Positions 56,381 to 64,000 of a DNA stretch of 64,000 nt are shown here, one piece after another (the first letter of the stretch is position 1; every line of letters begins with the position of its first letter). The position numbers were made by a program, and so were the translations under genes. The stretch is taken from the NCBI RefSeq assembly GCF_024810105.1, contig NZ_JANUDX010000001.1:558001-622000 (forward strand), given 5' to 3'. Under the pieces are notes generated by a model. That model did no database searches and had not been told where the DNA came from. It saw nothing but the letters and a program-made list of their open reading frames with translations. This DNA comes from Stenotrophomonas sp. BIGb0135 (GTDB lineage Bacteria > Pseudomonadota > Gammaproteobacteria > Xanthomonadales > Xanthomonadaceae).

Positions 56381-59300
56381 ATGAAGTCTGACGTCTCCGT
56401 ACAGCGGGTCCTGTCTTTAGCCATCGCTTCGGTACTTGCGATGACGGCAACAAACGCCGCCACCGCGTTGCCGATCGTTGCCGACGGCATCCATGTCGAT
56501 GCAACCAGTGACACCGTCGTGGGTGATCCCGGCTATCTCGGCCATGCCGTCAGCGCCATCAACGGCGGCACGATCATCGCCTCGGACATGACCCTGACCA
56601 CCAGCGGCGAGCAGGCCTCCGGCGCCATCGCCGATGGCGTCGGCAGTCGCATCGAACTGAACAACAGCACCATCTCCACGTCGGGCTACGTGTCGCCTGG
56701 CCTGAACGCCGTGTCTGGCGGCCAGATTGTGGCCGAAGGCGTCACCTTCAGCTCCACCGGCAACAACGGGCGCGGCGTGCAGGCCACCGGCGCCGGCAGT
56801 GAAGTCACCTTCAACGGCGGCCGCATCAGTACGGCGGCGATCTACGCCGATGGCGTACGTGCGACCGACCATGGCGTGGTCAACCTGGGCCGCGACAGCG
56901 CTGGCCAGGGCACCGTCATCACCAACATGGGCGGCTCGGTCGGTCTGCTCGCCGGCAGCAGCACGGCCGGCGCGAGCGGCTCCATCAACGCCGTCGGCGT
57001 GACCGTCAACAGCAATGGCCCGGCCGCCTTCGCCGGCGGCTCCGGCGCGCGGTTGAACCTCCGCGAAAGCACCATCAATTCCTTGTCCTCCGGCGTTGTC
57101 GCCACGTTGGGCGGCCACGCGGTCATTGAAGGCACCACCATTCGTTCGGGTCGCGCGGACCGGCTCAACAGCCATGGCGTCTCCGCCGACAATGGTGCAC
57201 ATGTGGATGTGCGTGACACCTCCATCAGCACCATCGGCGCAAGGTCGTACGGCCTGTATGCCACCAGCGCGGGCCGCATCGACACCACCTCCACCAACGT
57301 CGCCACCACCGGGCTGAACTCCCACGGTGTCGTCGTGGACAGCGCCGAGAGCCGTATCACCCTCGCAGGCGGCCAAGTCAGCACGACCGGCCAGGAAGCC
57401 TACGGCCTTTATTCCACCGGAGGCACGATCAACGCCGACAACCTGTCCATCAACACCTCCGGCCTTGGCTCCATCGGCGCGTTCGCGCGCGGCGCCGATG
57501 CCGTGGTGACCTTGAGCAACAGCACCGTCGTCGGGGGCAACCGGGCCCATGGTGCCGCCGCGCTGGCGGGAGCAGAGTTGAACATCATCAGCTCCAGCCT
57601 CACCGCCAACGATTCCAATGGCATCACCGCGCGAAATGCCGGTACCCGGGTGAACGTCGCCGGGTCCAATATTCAGACAACCACCGAAAATTCCCACGGG
57701 GTACTGCTGAGCGACACCGCCAGTGCAACCATCGACGGCGGCCGCATCACCACCGCCGGCGACCGCAGTCGCGGCATCTGGGCCGCGGGCGGCAGCACCG
57801 CCAATGTCAGCAACGCGCGTATCGAAACCGCGGGCAACCGCACCGCCGACGCCAGTGGGCTTCCGTTTGGCGCGGCCGGCGTGGTCGCCTCGTCCGGCGG
57901 CCAGATCAGCCTGCAGAACACCGACGTCGCCACCACAGGTTACTGGGGCGATGGGGTCGATGTCGAAGGTGATGGCTCGTTGTTGCGCATGAGAGGCGGC
58001 AGCGTGCACACCACCGGTGAGAACTCCAAGGGTGCCGCAGCATACGGCGGCAACAACGCGTTGATCCTGGACGGCGTCCACATTCTCACCGAGGGCAATG
58101 CCGCACGCGGCGTGGTGGCTTCGGGGTCCGGCAGCACGGCTACATTGAGCAGCACCGCTGTGGCGACCCGCGGCGTGGCATCGCACGGACTGGATGCCGT
58201 CGATGGAGCTTCCCTGCAGGCCTCGGGCACGACCGTCACCACCGAAGGCGCTGGCGCCTACGCCGCGCGCGCGCTGAACGGCGGCGTCATCGATCTGCAA
58301 GGCGGTACGCTCAACGCCGCCGCGTCGGCGGGCCTCGGCTTGGATGCGGCCACCCTGCGCGCCAGCAATGGCACCCGCATCGAAGGCGGCAACGGTCGTC
58401 TGGCCGAGTTCCGCTCGGACCGCGCCAACACCGTTTCCTTCGAACGCAACGTAGTGGCCCTCGGAGACATTCGCTTCTCCGATGGTGCGATCGACAGCGA
58501 CGGCAACGGCTCCCTCGACCGCACCTCCACCCTCTCTCTCGACCACGACAGCTACTGGAAGGGCGCCACCGATGCCGTGGGCGATCTCTCGCTGGCCAAC
58601 GGCAGCCGCTGGGACGTGACCGGTGATTCGCAGATCGGCAGCCTGTCCATCAGCAACGCCACGGTCGCCTTCGACCATACCGACGGCCAGTACAAGACCG
58701 TCACCGTGGACGGCGACTTCCATGCAGACAACGCCTTGCTGGCGATGAACACCGCGCTGGGCGATGACACCTCGCCCACCGACCGGCTGCACGTGCGTGG
58801 CGACACCTCTGGCACCGCGCGCATCGCGGTGAACAACATCGGCGGTCGCGGCGCGCTCACCCACGACGGCATCCAGCTGGTCCAGGTGGATGGCGTCTCC
58901 GCCGGCAAATACCAGCTGCAGGGCCGTGCCGTGGGCGGTGCCTACGAGTACTTCCTCCACCAGGGCGGCCGCACCGATCCGACCGATGGCGACTGGTACC
59001 TGCGCTCGCAGTTGCCGGTGGCTCCCATCGACGAGTGCCTGGCCAACCCGCAGAACCCGGCCTGCCTGGACCCCGAAGTGCCCACGCCGGTCGAGCGCCC
59101 GGAAGGCGGCGTCTACCTCGCGAACCAGGCCGCTGCCGTCGGCATGTTCGACCTCACGATGCACGAGCGTGTGGGCGAGCCGAACCTGGCCGAGCGCCAG
59201 AAGAACGGCGACACGATGGGCGGCGTCTGGGCCCGCGTGACCTCCGACCACACCCGTGGCCGCATCGATGACCAGCTCGCCCGTCAGGGCCGCCAGCACC

Positions 59301-60046
59301 TGCTGCAGGTGGGTGCCGACCTCACCCGCTGGGGCCGCGACGACCGCGGCGTGGCCGGCGTGATGGTGGGCACCGGCGAAGCGACCGCGCGCGTACGTTC
59401 GCAGGTTACCGGCTATACCGCCGAAGGCCGGGTCAAGGGCCGTGCCGCCGGTGTCTACGGCAGCTGGCTGCGCGATGCCGCCAACGACGGAGGCCTGTAC
59501 GTGGACAGCTGGGCGCAGATCGCGCGCTTCCGCAACACCACCCAGGGCGACGCCCTGCGCGCCGAGCGTTACGACAGCCGCAGCACCAGCGCATCGGTGG
59601 AAACCGGCTATGCCTTCAACGTGCATCGCGGCAGCGCCAGCGCCATGTACCTGGAGCCGCAGGCACAGGTGATCTGGAGCGACTACCGCATGGACGGCGG
59701 CCATCACGTGGAGGCCAACGGCACCGACGTGCGCGAGGCCAATGCCGTTGGCGTGCGCACCCGCGTCGGGGTGCGCCTGTTCGGTCACACCACGCTGGAG
59801 GGCATCAACCGCGTGCAGCCGTTCGCAGCCGTGAACTGGCTGCGCAGCCATGGCGGCGCCAACGCCGTGTGGCTGGATGACATCCGCCTGGAAGGAGCGG
59901 CGCCGCGCGATGTGTACGAGGCCAAGGCCGGCGTGCAGCTGCAGCTCAGCCGCAGCCTGACCGCCTGGGGCGAGATCAGCGCCGGGCGTGGCGCACAGGA
60001 CTACCGCAGCTATGGCGGTTTGTTGGGGGTGAAGTACGCCTGGTGA
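56381..60046 (+). CDS. Type V autotransporter with pertactin-like passenger
   Basis: A 1221-aa classical autotransporter. Signal peptide MKSDVSVQRVLSLAIASVLA with cleavage near NAATA-LPI. The passenger (about 40-900) is built of T/S/N/G-rich turns every 20 residues or so (for example STISTSGYVSPGLNAVSGGQ), which predicts a long beta-helix; no protease motif or RGD was seen. From about 900 a hinge (PVAPIDECLANPQNPACLDP, with a Cys pair) leads to the 12-strand barrel (GGVWARVTSD to the end), finishing LGVKYAW with a C-terminal aromatic for the BAM complex. Adhesin or biofilm function is likely by family. Start is ATG 56381. Confidence 0.9.
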   Translation: MKSDVSVQRVLSLAIASVLAMTATNAATALPIVADGIHVDATSDTVVGDPGYLGHAVSAINGGTIIASDMTLTTSGEQASGAIADGVGSRIELNNSTISTSGYVSPGLNAVSGGQIVAEGVTFSSTGNNGRGVQATGAGSEVTFNGGRISTAAIYADGVRATDHGVVNLGRDSAGQGTVITNMGGSVGLLAGSSTAGASGSINAVGVTVNSNGPAAFAGGSGARLNLRESTINSLSSGVVATLGGHAVIEGTTIRSGRADRLNSHGVSADNGAHVDVRDTSISTIGARSYGLYATSAGRIDTTSTNVATTGLNSHGVVVDSAESRITLAGGQVSTTGQEAYGLYSTGGTINADNLSINTSGLGSIGAFARGADAVVTLSNSTVVGGNRAHGAAALAGAELNIISSSLTANDSNGITARNAGTRVNVAGSNIQTTTENSHGVLLSDTASATIDGGRITTAGDRSRGIWAAGGSTANVSNARIETAGNRTADASGLPFGAAGVVASSGGQISLQNTDVATTGYWGDGVDVEGDGSLLRMRGGSVHTTGENSKGAAAYGGNNALILDGVHILTEGNAARGVVASGSGSTATLSSTAVATRGVASHGLDAVDGASLQASGTTVTTEGAGAYAARALNGGVIDLQGGTLNAAASAGLGLDAATLRASNGTRIEGGNGRLAEFRSDRANTVSFERNVVALGDIRFSDGAIDSDGNGSLDRTSTLSLDHDSYWKGATDAVGDLSLANGSRWDVTGDSQIGSLSISNATVAFDHTDGQYKTVTVDGDFHADNALLAMNTALGDDTSPTDRLHVRGDTSGTARIAVNNIGGRGALTHDGIQLVQVDGVSAGKYQLQGRAVGGAYEYFLHQGGRTDPTDGDWYLRSQLPVAPIDECLANPQNPACLDPEVPTPVERPEGGVYLANQAAAVGMFDLTMHERVGEPNLAERQKNGDTMGGVWARVTSDHTRGRIDDQLARQGRQHLLQVGADLTRWGRDDRGVAGVMVGTGEATARVRSQVTGYTAEGRVKGRAAGVYGSWLRDAANDGGLYVDSWAQIARFRNTTQGDALRAERYDSRSTSASVETGYAFNVHRGSASAMYLEPQAQVIWSDYRMDGGHHVEANGTDVREANAVGVRTRVGVRLFGHTTLEGINRVQPFAAVNWLRSHGGANAVWLDDIRLEGAAPRDVYEAKAGVQLQLSRSLTAWGEISAGRGAQDYRSYGGLLGVKYAW

Positions 60047-60098
60047 GTTCTCTGCTCGGCCATATCAAGCCGCAGTAGGTCAATATCACTGAACTGCA

Positions 60099-60126
60099 GA
60101 AGGGCGCCACGTGGCGCCCTTCTTTT
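60099..60126 (+). terminator. Intrinsic terminator after the autotransporter
   Basis: A perfect inverted repeat, GAAGGGCGCCAC (60099-60110) and GTGGCGCCCTTC (60111-60122), followed by TTTT (60123-60126). It also serves the converging YkgJ-type gene. Confidence 0.9.
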
Positions 60127-60139
60127 CAAGCCCGCCAGG

Positions 60140-60496
60140 CTACAGCAGCACCTGCCGCGTGCTGCGAAGATAATGATGGATCTCCTCCTCCACCGCCTCA
60201 TCGATCATATAGACCGGCCGCTGGCCATTGGGGCAGCGCAGACGCGGGGTGGTCCCGAACAAGCGACAGATCAGCGGGCGCTCGGCGTAGATCTCGCAGC
60301 CCTGCTTGCCCAGGTAGGGGCAACTGAGTTCGGCCAGCGCAGCGTCGTGCTCGGCCTCGCTTTTCACCGGCAGGCGCGCCATCTCCTCGCTCGACACGGT
60401 GACCGGGCCACAGCAGTCGTGGCAGCCGACGATGCACCGGAAGGACGGGATCTGATCGCGCAGCCGCTCTAGTGCGTCGCTGTTCGTATAGGGCAT
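60140..60496 (-). CDS. YkgJ-family Cys-cluster protein
   Basis: A 118-aa protein with many Cys residues: CIVGCHDCCGPVTVS near residue 20, SCPYLGKQGCEIYAERPLIC near 60-80 and CRLFGTTPRLRCPNG. This is the YkgJ/UPF0153 pattern (C-x3-C-x2-CC ... C-x6-C-x10-C ... ), probably binding zinc or an Fe-S cluster. The start ATG 60496 begins the domain; an in-frame reading to 60610 adds unlikely residues. It converges on the autotransporter across the terminator. Confidence 0.87.
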   Translation of the reverse strand: MPYTNSDALERLRDQIPSFRCIVGCHDCCGPVTVSSEEMARLPVKSEAEHDAALAELSCPYLGKQGCEIYAERPLICRLFGTTPRLRCPNGQRPVYMIDEAVEEEIHHYLRSTRQVLL

Positions 60497-60692
60497 TGCG
60501 ATGAGCCTCGGCCACGCGTTCACGGTGGACCATTTTACAACCCGTTGCCCGGCCAGGCGGGGGACCGGCGCAATGACGCCCCTTGCGCCGCGCTCGGGGG
60601 CGGCGCGCATTCAGCATCCAGCCCTGTGAGACCATGCGCCGAGCAGACGGTCCTTCGCTCCACCGTGACCCGTAGTCGTCAAGGACACACCC

Positions 60693-60998
60693 ATGCCAGA
60701 CACTGGCCTGTTCTACCTCTTTGAAGTGTGCTGCAGCCCAACGAAAACCGCTCAGCATGCCTTACCTGAGATCGAGTTCGTCCGGGTCCAGTGCAGCACG
60801 TGCCGACACATCTTCAGGGCCACCGCGCCACCCAGCCTGGAAGCGTTCGACGGCGGAGGGGCGGCGCTCACGTGCCCCAAATGCGGAACACGGCAGGCGA
60901 TCTCGGGCGCCCGTTTTGCCGAATACATGGAACGCTTCCCGAGCGGCAATTGTGAAGAATACAGGGCGTCCCCTGGCGACGCGGCCAGCGCGACCTGA
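60693..60998 (+). CDS. Small zinc-ribbon protein
   Basis: A 101-aa protein with two Cys pairs: C-x2-C in VQCSTCRHIF near residue 34 and C-x2-C in LTCPKCGTRQ near residue 61, enough for one zinc ribbon. An AAGGA site six or so bases before the ATG at 60693 supports the start. A CC at residues 13-14 (EVCCSP) may be extra. No family name given; zinc ribbons of this type are common in nucleic-acid-binding or regulatory proteins. Confidence 0.75.
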   Translation: MPDTGLFYLFEVCCSPTKTAQHALPEIEFVRVQCSTCRHIFRATAPPSLEAFDGGGAALTCPKCGTRQAISGARFAEYMERFPSGNCEEYRASPGDAASAT

Positions 60999-61006
60999 AG
61001 GACCCA

Positions 61007-61291
61007 TCAGGTGTGCCCTTCGGGTACACCGCGCTCGACGAAGCAACGCCCCCCTGGAGCGCCGATACGCAGTCGCATCCCCAAGGGCTGTTTTCGACTG
61101 GCACGCCAGTTGATACAGCCTCTCCAGCCAAAGGGCGCACTCACGACAGCGGCGATGCCCGGCAGCAGCAGCCCGTTGAGCATCCACGGACTGATCACCG
61201 CGTCTGCGGTGGCCGACAAGGCCTTGGGAAAGACGACGCCACAAAGAATGACGCCGATCACCGAGGCCGCAAACAGTAAGGCCGAACCCAA
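61007..61291 (-). CDS. Small membrane protein, start uncertain
   Basis: A 94-aa reading with two helices (ALLFAASVIGVILCGVVFP; SPWMLNGLLLPGIAAVVSAP) then a basic, Cys-containing tail (FGWRGCINWRASRKQP). The likely natural N-terminus is a few codons upstream (EKKFTPALG), where GGAGGGA is followed by ATTGAAAAG: the only start there is ATT or none. Counting from TTG 61291 loses the basic lead-in. So either a rare start is used or a start codon has been lost. No family recognised. Confidence 0.4.
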   Translation of the reverse strand: MGSALLFAASVIGVILCGVVFPKALSATADAVISPWMLNGLLLPGIAAVVSAPFGWRGCINWRASRKQPLGMRLRIGAPGGRCFVERGVPEGHT

Positions 61292-61513
61292 GGCCGGAGT
61301 GAACTTCTTTTCAATTCCCTCCAGTGCAGGTCACTTGGACATCAGTGACGATGGCAATGCTCGTGCACGTAACCGCTCGGAGCAACGGGCTCAACCCCGC
61401 CCTGCCAAGCCCCGACCGAGCATTCCGTCGGGTGCAGACCCTGCACATCCCATCGACGCCACTGGGCCGCGACGTTTACTCGTGCATCCGCACACTGGAG
61501 CTTCTTCGATCCC

Positions 61514-62395
61514 ATGAAGGCTCAGCCGATGCCCGTGCCCAAATATCCAAAACCGCCGTTCAAGCCCCAGCAGCAGTCATTCCCTGGCAAAACCGACAAG
61601 CTCGATCCGCGCCCGGATCACGGTGAGAAAAGCTACGTAGGCCACGGCCTGTTGCAGGGCAAGAAAGCCCTGATCACCGGCGGAGACAGCGGCATTGGTG
61701 CAGCAGTGGCCATCGCTTACGCCCGCGAAGGCGCGGATGTGGCGATCGCATTCCTAAAGGGTGAAGAGAAGGACGCGGCCAGCATTGCGGCGCTGATCGA
61801 GGAAGCAGGCCAGAAAGCAGTGCTGTGCCCCTGCGACATCAGTGATGACGCCCAGGCCGAAGCACTCATCCAGCAGGTCACCCGCGAACTTGGCGGCCTG
61901 GACATCCTGGTCAACAACGCCGCGTATCAGCGCTACTACGAATCCTTCGACGACATCACCCTGGACGACTGGCGAAAGACGTTCGATACCAATGTGCATG
62001 CCGTGTTCAACCTGACCCGCCTGTGCGTGCCGCACCTGCAGGACGGCGGTTCGGTGATCAACACCGCCTCGGTCAACTCGAAGAAGCCGACCCCCAACAT
62101 CCTGCCCTACTCCGCCACCAAAGGCGCGGTCGCCAATCTCACCATCGGCCTGGCCGGTCTGCTCGCCGAGAAGGGCATCCGGGTCAACGCGGTGTTGCCG
62201 GGCCCCATCTGGACCCCCTTCATTCCCGCCGGCATGGCCGCGGAAGAAGTCGAGCAGTTCGGCAGCCAGACGCCCTTCGGTCGCCCCGGCCAACCGGCCG
62301 AGCTCGCGTCGGCCTACGTGATGCTCGCCGCCGACAGCGCCAGCTACACCTCCGGCGCACTGCTCACCGTTTCCGGCGGCGCGGTCACCCTGTAA
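61514..62395 (+). CDS. Short-chain dehydrogenase/reductase (YghA/GS39-like), copy 1
   Basis: A 293-aa SDR with a 40-residue N-terminal extension ([20 protein letters not shown], then [15 protein letters not shown]) typical of the general-stress-protein-39 group. The NAD(P)-binding motif is [12 protein letters not shown] near residue 55, NNAAY marks the NNAG position, Ser lies in INTASVNS, and Y-x3-K is YSATKGAV. The substrate is unknown; in this group stress induction is common. It is followed 34 bases later by a paralogue on the same strand. Confidence 0.9.
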   Translation: MKAQPMPVPKYPKPPFKPQQQSFPGKTDKLDPRPDHGEKSYVGHGLLQGKKALITGGDSGIGAAVAIAYAREGADVAIAFLKGEEKDAASIAALIEEAGQKAVLCPCDISDDAQAEALIQQVTRELGGLDILVNNAAYQRYYESFDDITLDDWRKTFDTNVHAVFNLTRLCVPHLQDGGSVINTASVNSKKPTPNILPYSATKGAVANLTIGLAGLLAEKGIRVNAVLPGPIWTPFIPAGMAAEEVEQFGSQTPFGRPGQPAELASAYVMLAADSASYTSGALLTVSGGAVTL

Positions 62396-62429
62396 GGCCT
62401 CGATCCCCCTCCTCCCCCCAAGGATTCCA

Positions 62430-63329
62430 ATGATGTCCCGCAACCAATACGACATGCAGAACCCGCTGACCCAGTTCCCGCAGCCGACCTACCCGGCGCA
62501 GGTACAGACCCCGCCCGGCACCGTTCATGCGCTCAACCCGGCGGCCGACCATGGCGAGAAGAGCTATGTGGGCTTGGGCCGCATGAAGGGCCGCAAGGCG
62601 CTGGTGACCGGTGCCGATTCCGGCATCGGTCGCGCCGTGGCAATTGCCTTCGCGCGCGAGGGTGCCGACGTAGCGCTCAACTACCTGCCCGAGGAAGAAA
62701 AAGATGCCGCCGACGTGGTGGCGCTGATTGAAGCCGAAGGCCGCAAGGCCGTTGCCATCCCCGGGGACCTCCAGGACGAGCAGTTCTGCCGCGACCTCGT
62801 GGCGCAGGCGGTCAACGCGTTGGGTGGGCTGGACGTGCTGGCCAACATCGCCGGCAAGCAGGTGGCCGTGGAGAAGATCGACGACCTCACCACCGAGCAA
62901 TTCGACGCCACCTTCCGCACCAACGTGCACGCGTTGTTCTGGGTGTGCAAGGCTGCCCTCCCGCACCTGCCGGCGGGCGCCACCATCATCAACACCGCGT
63001 CCATCCAGGCCTACCAGCCCTCGCCCAACCTGCTGGACTACGCGCCCACCAAGGCCGCCATCGTGAATTTCACCAAGGCGCTGGCCCAGCAGGTGGCCGA
63101 GCGCGGCATCCGGGTCAATGCGGTCGCCCCGGGCCCGGTCTGGACCCCGCTGCAGCCTGCTGGCGGCCAGCCGCCCGAGGCCATCCCGGAATTCGGCTCG
63201 CAGACCCCGCTCAAGCGCGCCGGCCAGCCGGTGGAAATGGCCCCGGCCTACGTGCTGCTGGCCACCCAGGAATCGAGCTACATCACCGGTGAGGTGATCG
63301 GCGCCACCGGCGGCATGCTGCTGCCGTGA
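62430..63329 (+). CDS. Short-chain dehydrogenase/reductase, copy 2
   Basis: A 299-aa paralogue of the preceding gene, with the same N-terminal [19 protein letters not shown] lead-in. It has [12 protein letters not shown] near residue 63, NIAGKQ in place of NNAG, Ser in [11 protein letters not shown] and Y-x3-K as YAPTKAAIV. The tandem pair likely arose by duplication. Its stop shares GTGA with the next gene's GTG, so the GH15 gene is translationally coupled to it. Confidence 0.9.
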   Translation: MMSRNQYDMQNPLTQFPQPTYPAQVQTPPGTVHALNPAADHGEKSYVGLGRMKGRKALVTGADSGIGRAVAIAFAREGADVALNYLPEEEKDAADVVALIEAEGRKAVAIPGDLQDEQFCRDLVAQAVNALGGLDVLANIAGKQVAVEKIDDLTTEQFDATFRTNVHALFWVCKAALPHLPAGATIINTASIQAYQPSPNLLDYAPTKAAIVNFTKALAQQVAERGIRVNAVAPGPVWTPLQPAGGQPPEAIPEFGSQTPLKRAGQPVEMAPAYVLLATQESSYITGEVIGATGGMLLP

Positions 63330-64000
63330 CCCCAGGCTCCCGCAAGTCCACGCGCGTGCCTGCCACGCGCGACGCGGACGGGTACGCGCCCATCCACGCT
63401 TACGCTGCCATTGGCGATGGGCGCTCCAGCGCGCTCATCGCCCCTGACGGCAGCATCGACTGGTGGTGCGCCCCCTGCATGGACGCACCGCCCTTGCTCG
63501 ACCGCCTGCTCGATGCCCCGGCCGGCGGTCGCTTCGTATTGCAAGCCCGCGACGTCCAGCAGGTGCAGCGGCGCTACCGCGACAACAGCAATGTCTTGGA
63601 GACCGACGTCCGCACCGCCACCGGCCTGGCCCGCGTGACCGAGTCGCTCAACAGCGGCCCCGCCGGGCGGCTGCCCTGGTCCGAGCTGGCCCGCCGCCTG
63701 GAGGGCCTGGAGGGAGAGGTCACCTTCGACCTGCTCTACCAGCCCGGCACGCGCGCCGGAACCTGCACGCCCTGGATGAGCGACACCCCGAACGGCTGCG
63801 TGCATCACGCCGGCCCGGTCATGACGATGCTGCGCTACTCCGAACGCGTGGAGATCGACACCTGTGACGACCGGGAACTCCGCGGCAGCCTGACGCTACG
63901 CACCGGCGACCGGGACATCATCGCGCTGCTGGCCTCCCAGGACGAAGTGCTCCCGGTGCCGCCCTTGGCCGATATCGATACCCGTATCGACCGCTCGGAT
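63326..64000 (+). CDS. GH15 family glycoside hydrolase (partial, N-terminal 225 aa)
   Basis: The gene runs off the right edge. The start is GTG 63326, overlapping the SDR stop by 4 bases. The sequence [20 protein letters not shown], followed by [20 protein letters not shown], is the N-terminal hallmark of GH15 glucoamylase/trehalase-like proteins of proteobacteria and actinobacteria (IEDYAlIGD..taALV..dGSIDWLc.PrfDS). The visible half is the N-terminal beta-sandwich; the catalytic alpha/alpha barrel lies outside. With the SDR genes it resembles stress-linked SDR-GH15 operons. Trehalase or dextran-hydrolysing activity cannot be told apart here. Confidence 0.85.
   Translation, partial: MTPGSRKSTRVPATRDADGYAPIHAYAAIGDGRSSALIAPDGSIDWWCAPCMDAPPLLDRLLDAPAGGRFVLQARDVQQVQRRYRDNSNVLETDVRTATGLARVTESLNSGPAGRLPWSELARRLEGLEGEVTFDLLYQPGTRAGTCTPWMSDTPNGCVHHAGPVMTMLRYSERVEIDTCDDRELRGSLTLRTGDRDIIALLASQDEVLPVPPLADIDTRIDRSD

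Noticed and set aside
56417-59851. 1144-codon open frame antisense to the autotransporter
   Set aside because: Low-complexity Ala/Gly/Val/His translation with no family features; the autotransporter has signal peptide, hinge and barrel.

Overview
The window is a GC-rich, densely coded chromosomal segment of a gammaproteobacterium in the Xanthomonadaceae, most likely Stenotrophomonas. This rests on a VirB7 lipoprotein carrying an extra C-terminal N0-type domain (typical of the Xanthomonadaceae bacteria-killing type IV secretion system), a glgA-glgB-treZ-malQ-treY-glgX operon of xanthomonad type, and the overall gene content. The species call is inference.

Layout. 1-5.4 kb: part of a type IV secretion locus, with virB7-virB8-virB9-virB10 leftward and a coiled-coil membrane protein plus virD4 rightward from a 0.55-kb divergent control region. 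5.4-8.3 kb: a secreted alpha/beta hydrolase, a DUF4124 protein and an unrecognised Cys/His protein. 8.3-15.3 kb: a DNA-repair block of xthA-lhr (leftward) and a divergent SRAP-family protein that appears to have lost its catalytic residues, followed by a single-domain response regulator. 15.3-17.6 kb: a small Lys/Gln-rich gene broken by an amber codon, then an ECF sigma / ChrR anti-sigma / NAD(P)-binding protein operon. 17.8-18.8 kb: a CDF metal exporter. 18.8-24.2 kb: a six-gene, translationally coupled stressosome operon (RsbR, RsbS, RsbT, a fused RsbW-like/SpoIIE phosphatase, a histidine kinase and a REC-PAS-HK-REC hybrid kinase) with no sigma-B. 24.5-36.8 kb: seven-gene glycogen/trehalose operon with five 4-base overlaps. 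37.4-41.3 kb: a 1309-residue protein of unknown function with SUKH-like and WGR-like segments, preceded by a leader with two matching 14-bp palindromes.

41.4-47.6 kb: VOC protein, GAF/degenerate-GGDEF/EAL phosphodiesterase, a chemoreceptor with a convincing FliA-type promoter, two small unknowns and a CsbD protein. 47.7-51.9 kb: a metal-uptake cluster (DUF2946 protein, TonB-dependent receptor, PepSY membrane protein). 52.2-56.1 kb: MFS transporter, ArsB/NhaD-type transporter and a TraB-like secreted protein. 56.4-60.0 kb: a 1221-residue type V autotransporter behind an AT-rich leader. 60.1-64 kb: YkgJ-type Cys cluster protein, zinc-ribbon protein, a small membrane protein, two paralogous short-chain dehydrogenases and the start of a GH15 glycosidase.

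No rRNA, complete tRNA, CRISPR array, insertion sequence or integrase was seen. Much of the window concerns stress and competition: bacterial killing (T4SS), oxidative/singlet-oxygen response (ECF-ChrR), stressosome signalling, desiccation/osmotic protection (trehalose) and DNA repair. The best candidates for something undescribed are the 1309-aa protein with its palindromic leader, the catalytically dead SRAP beside ExoIII and Lhr, and the stressosome wired to a hybrid kinase.
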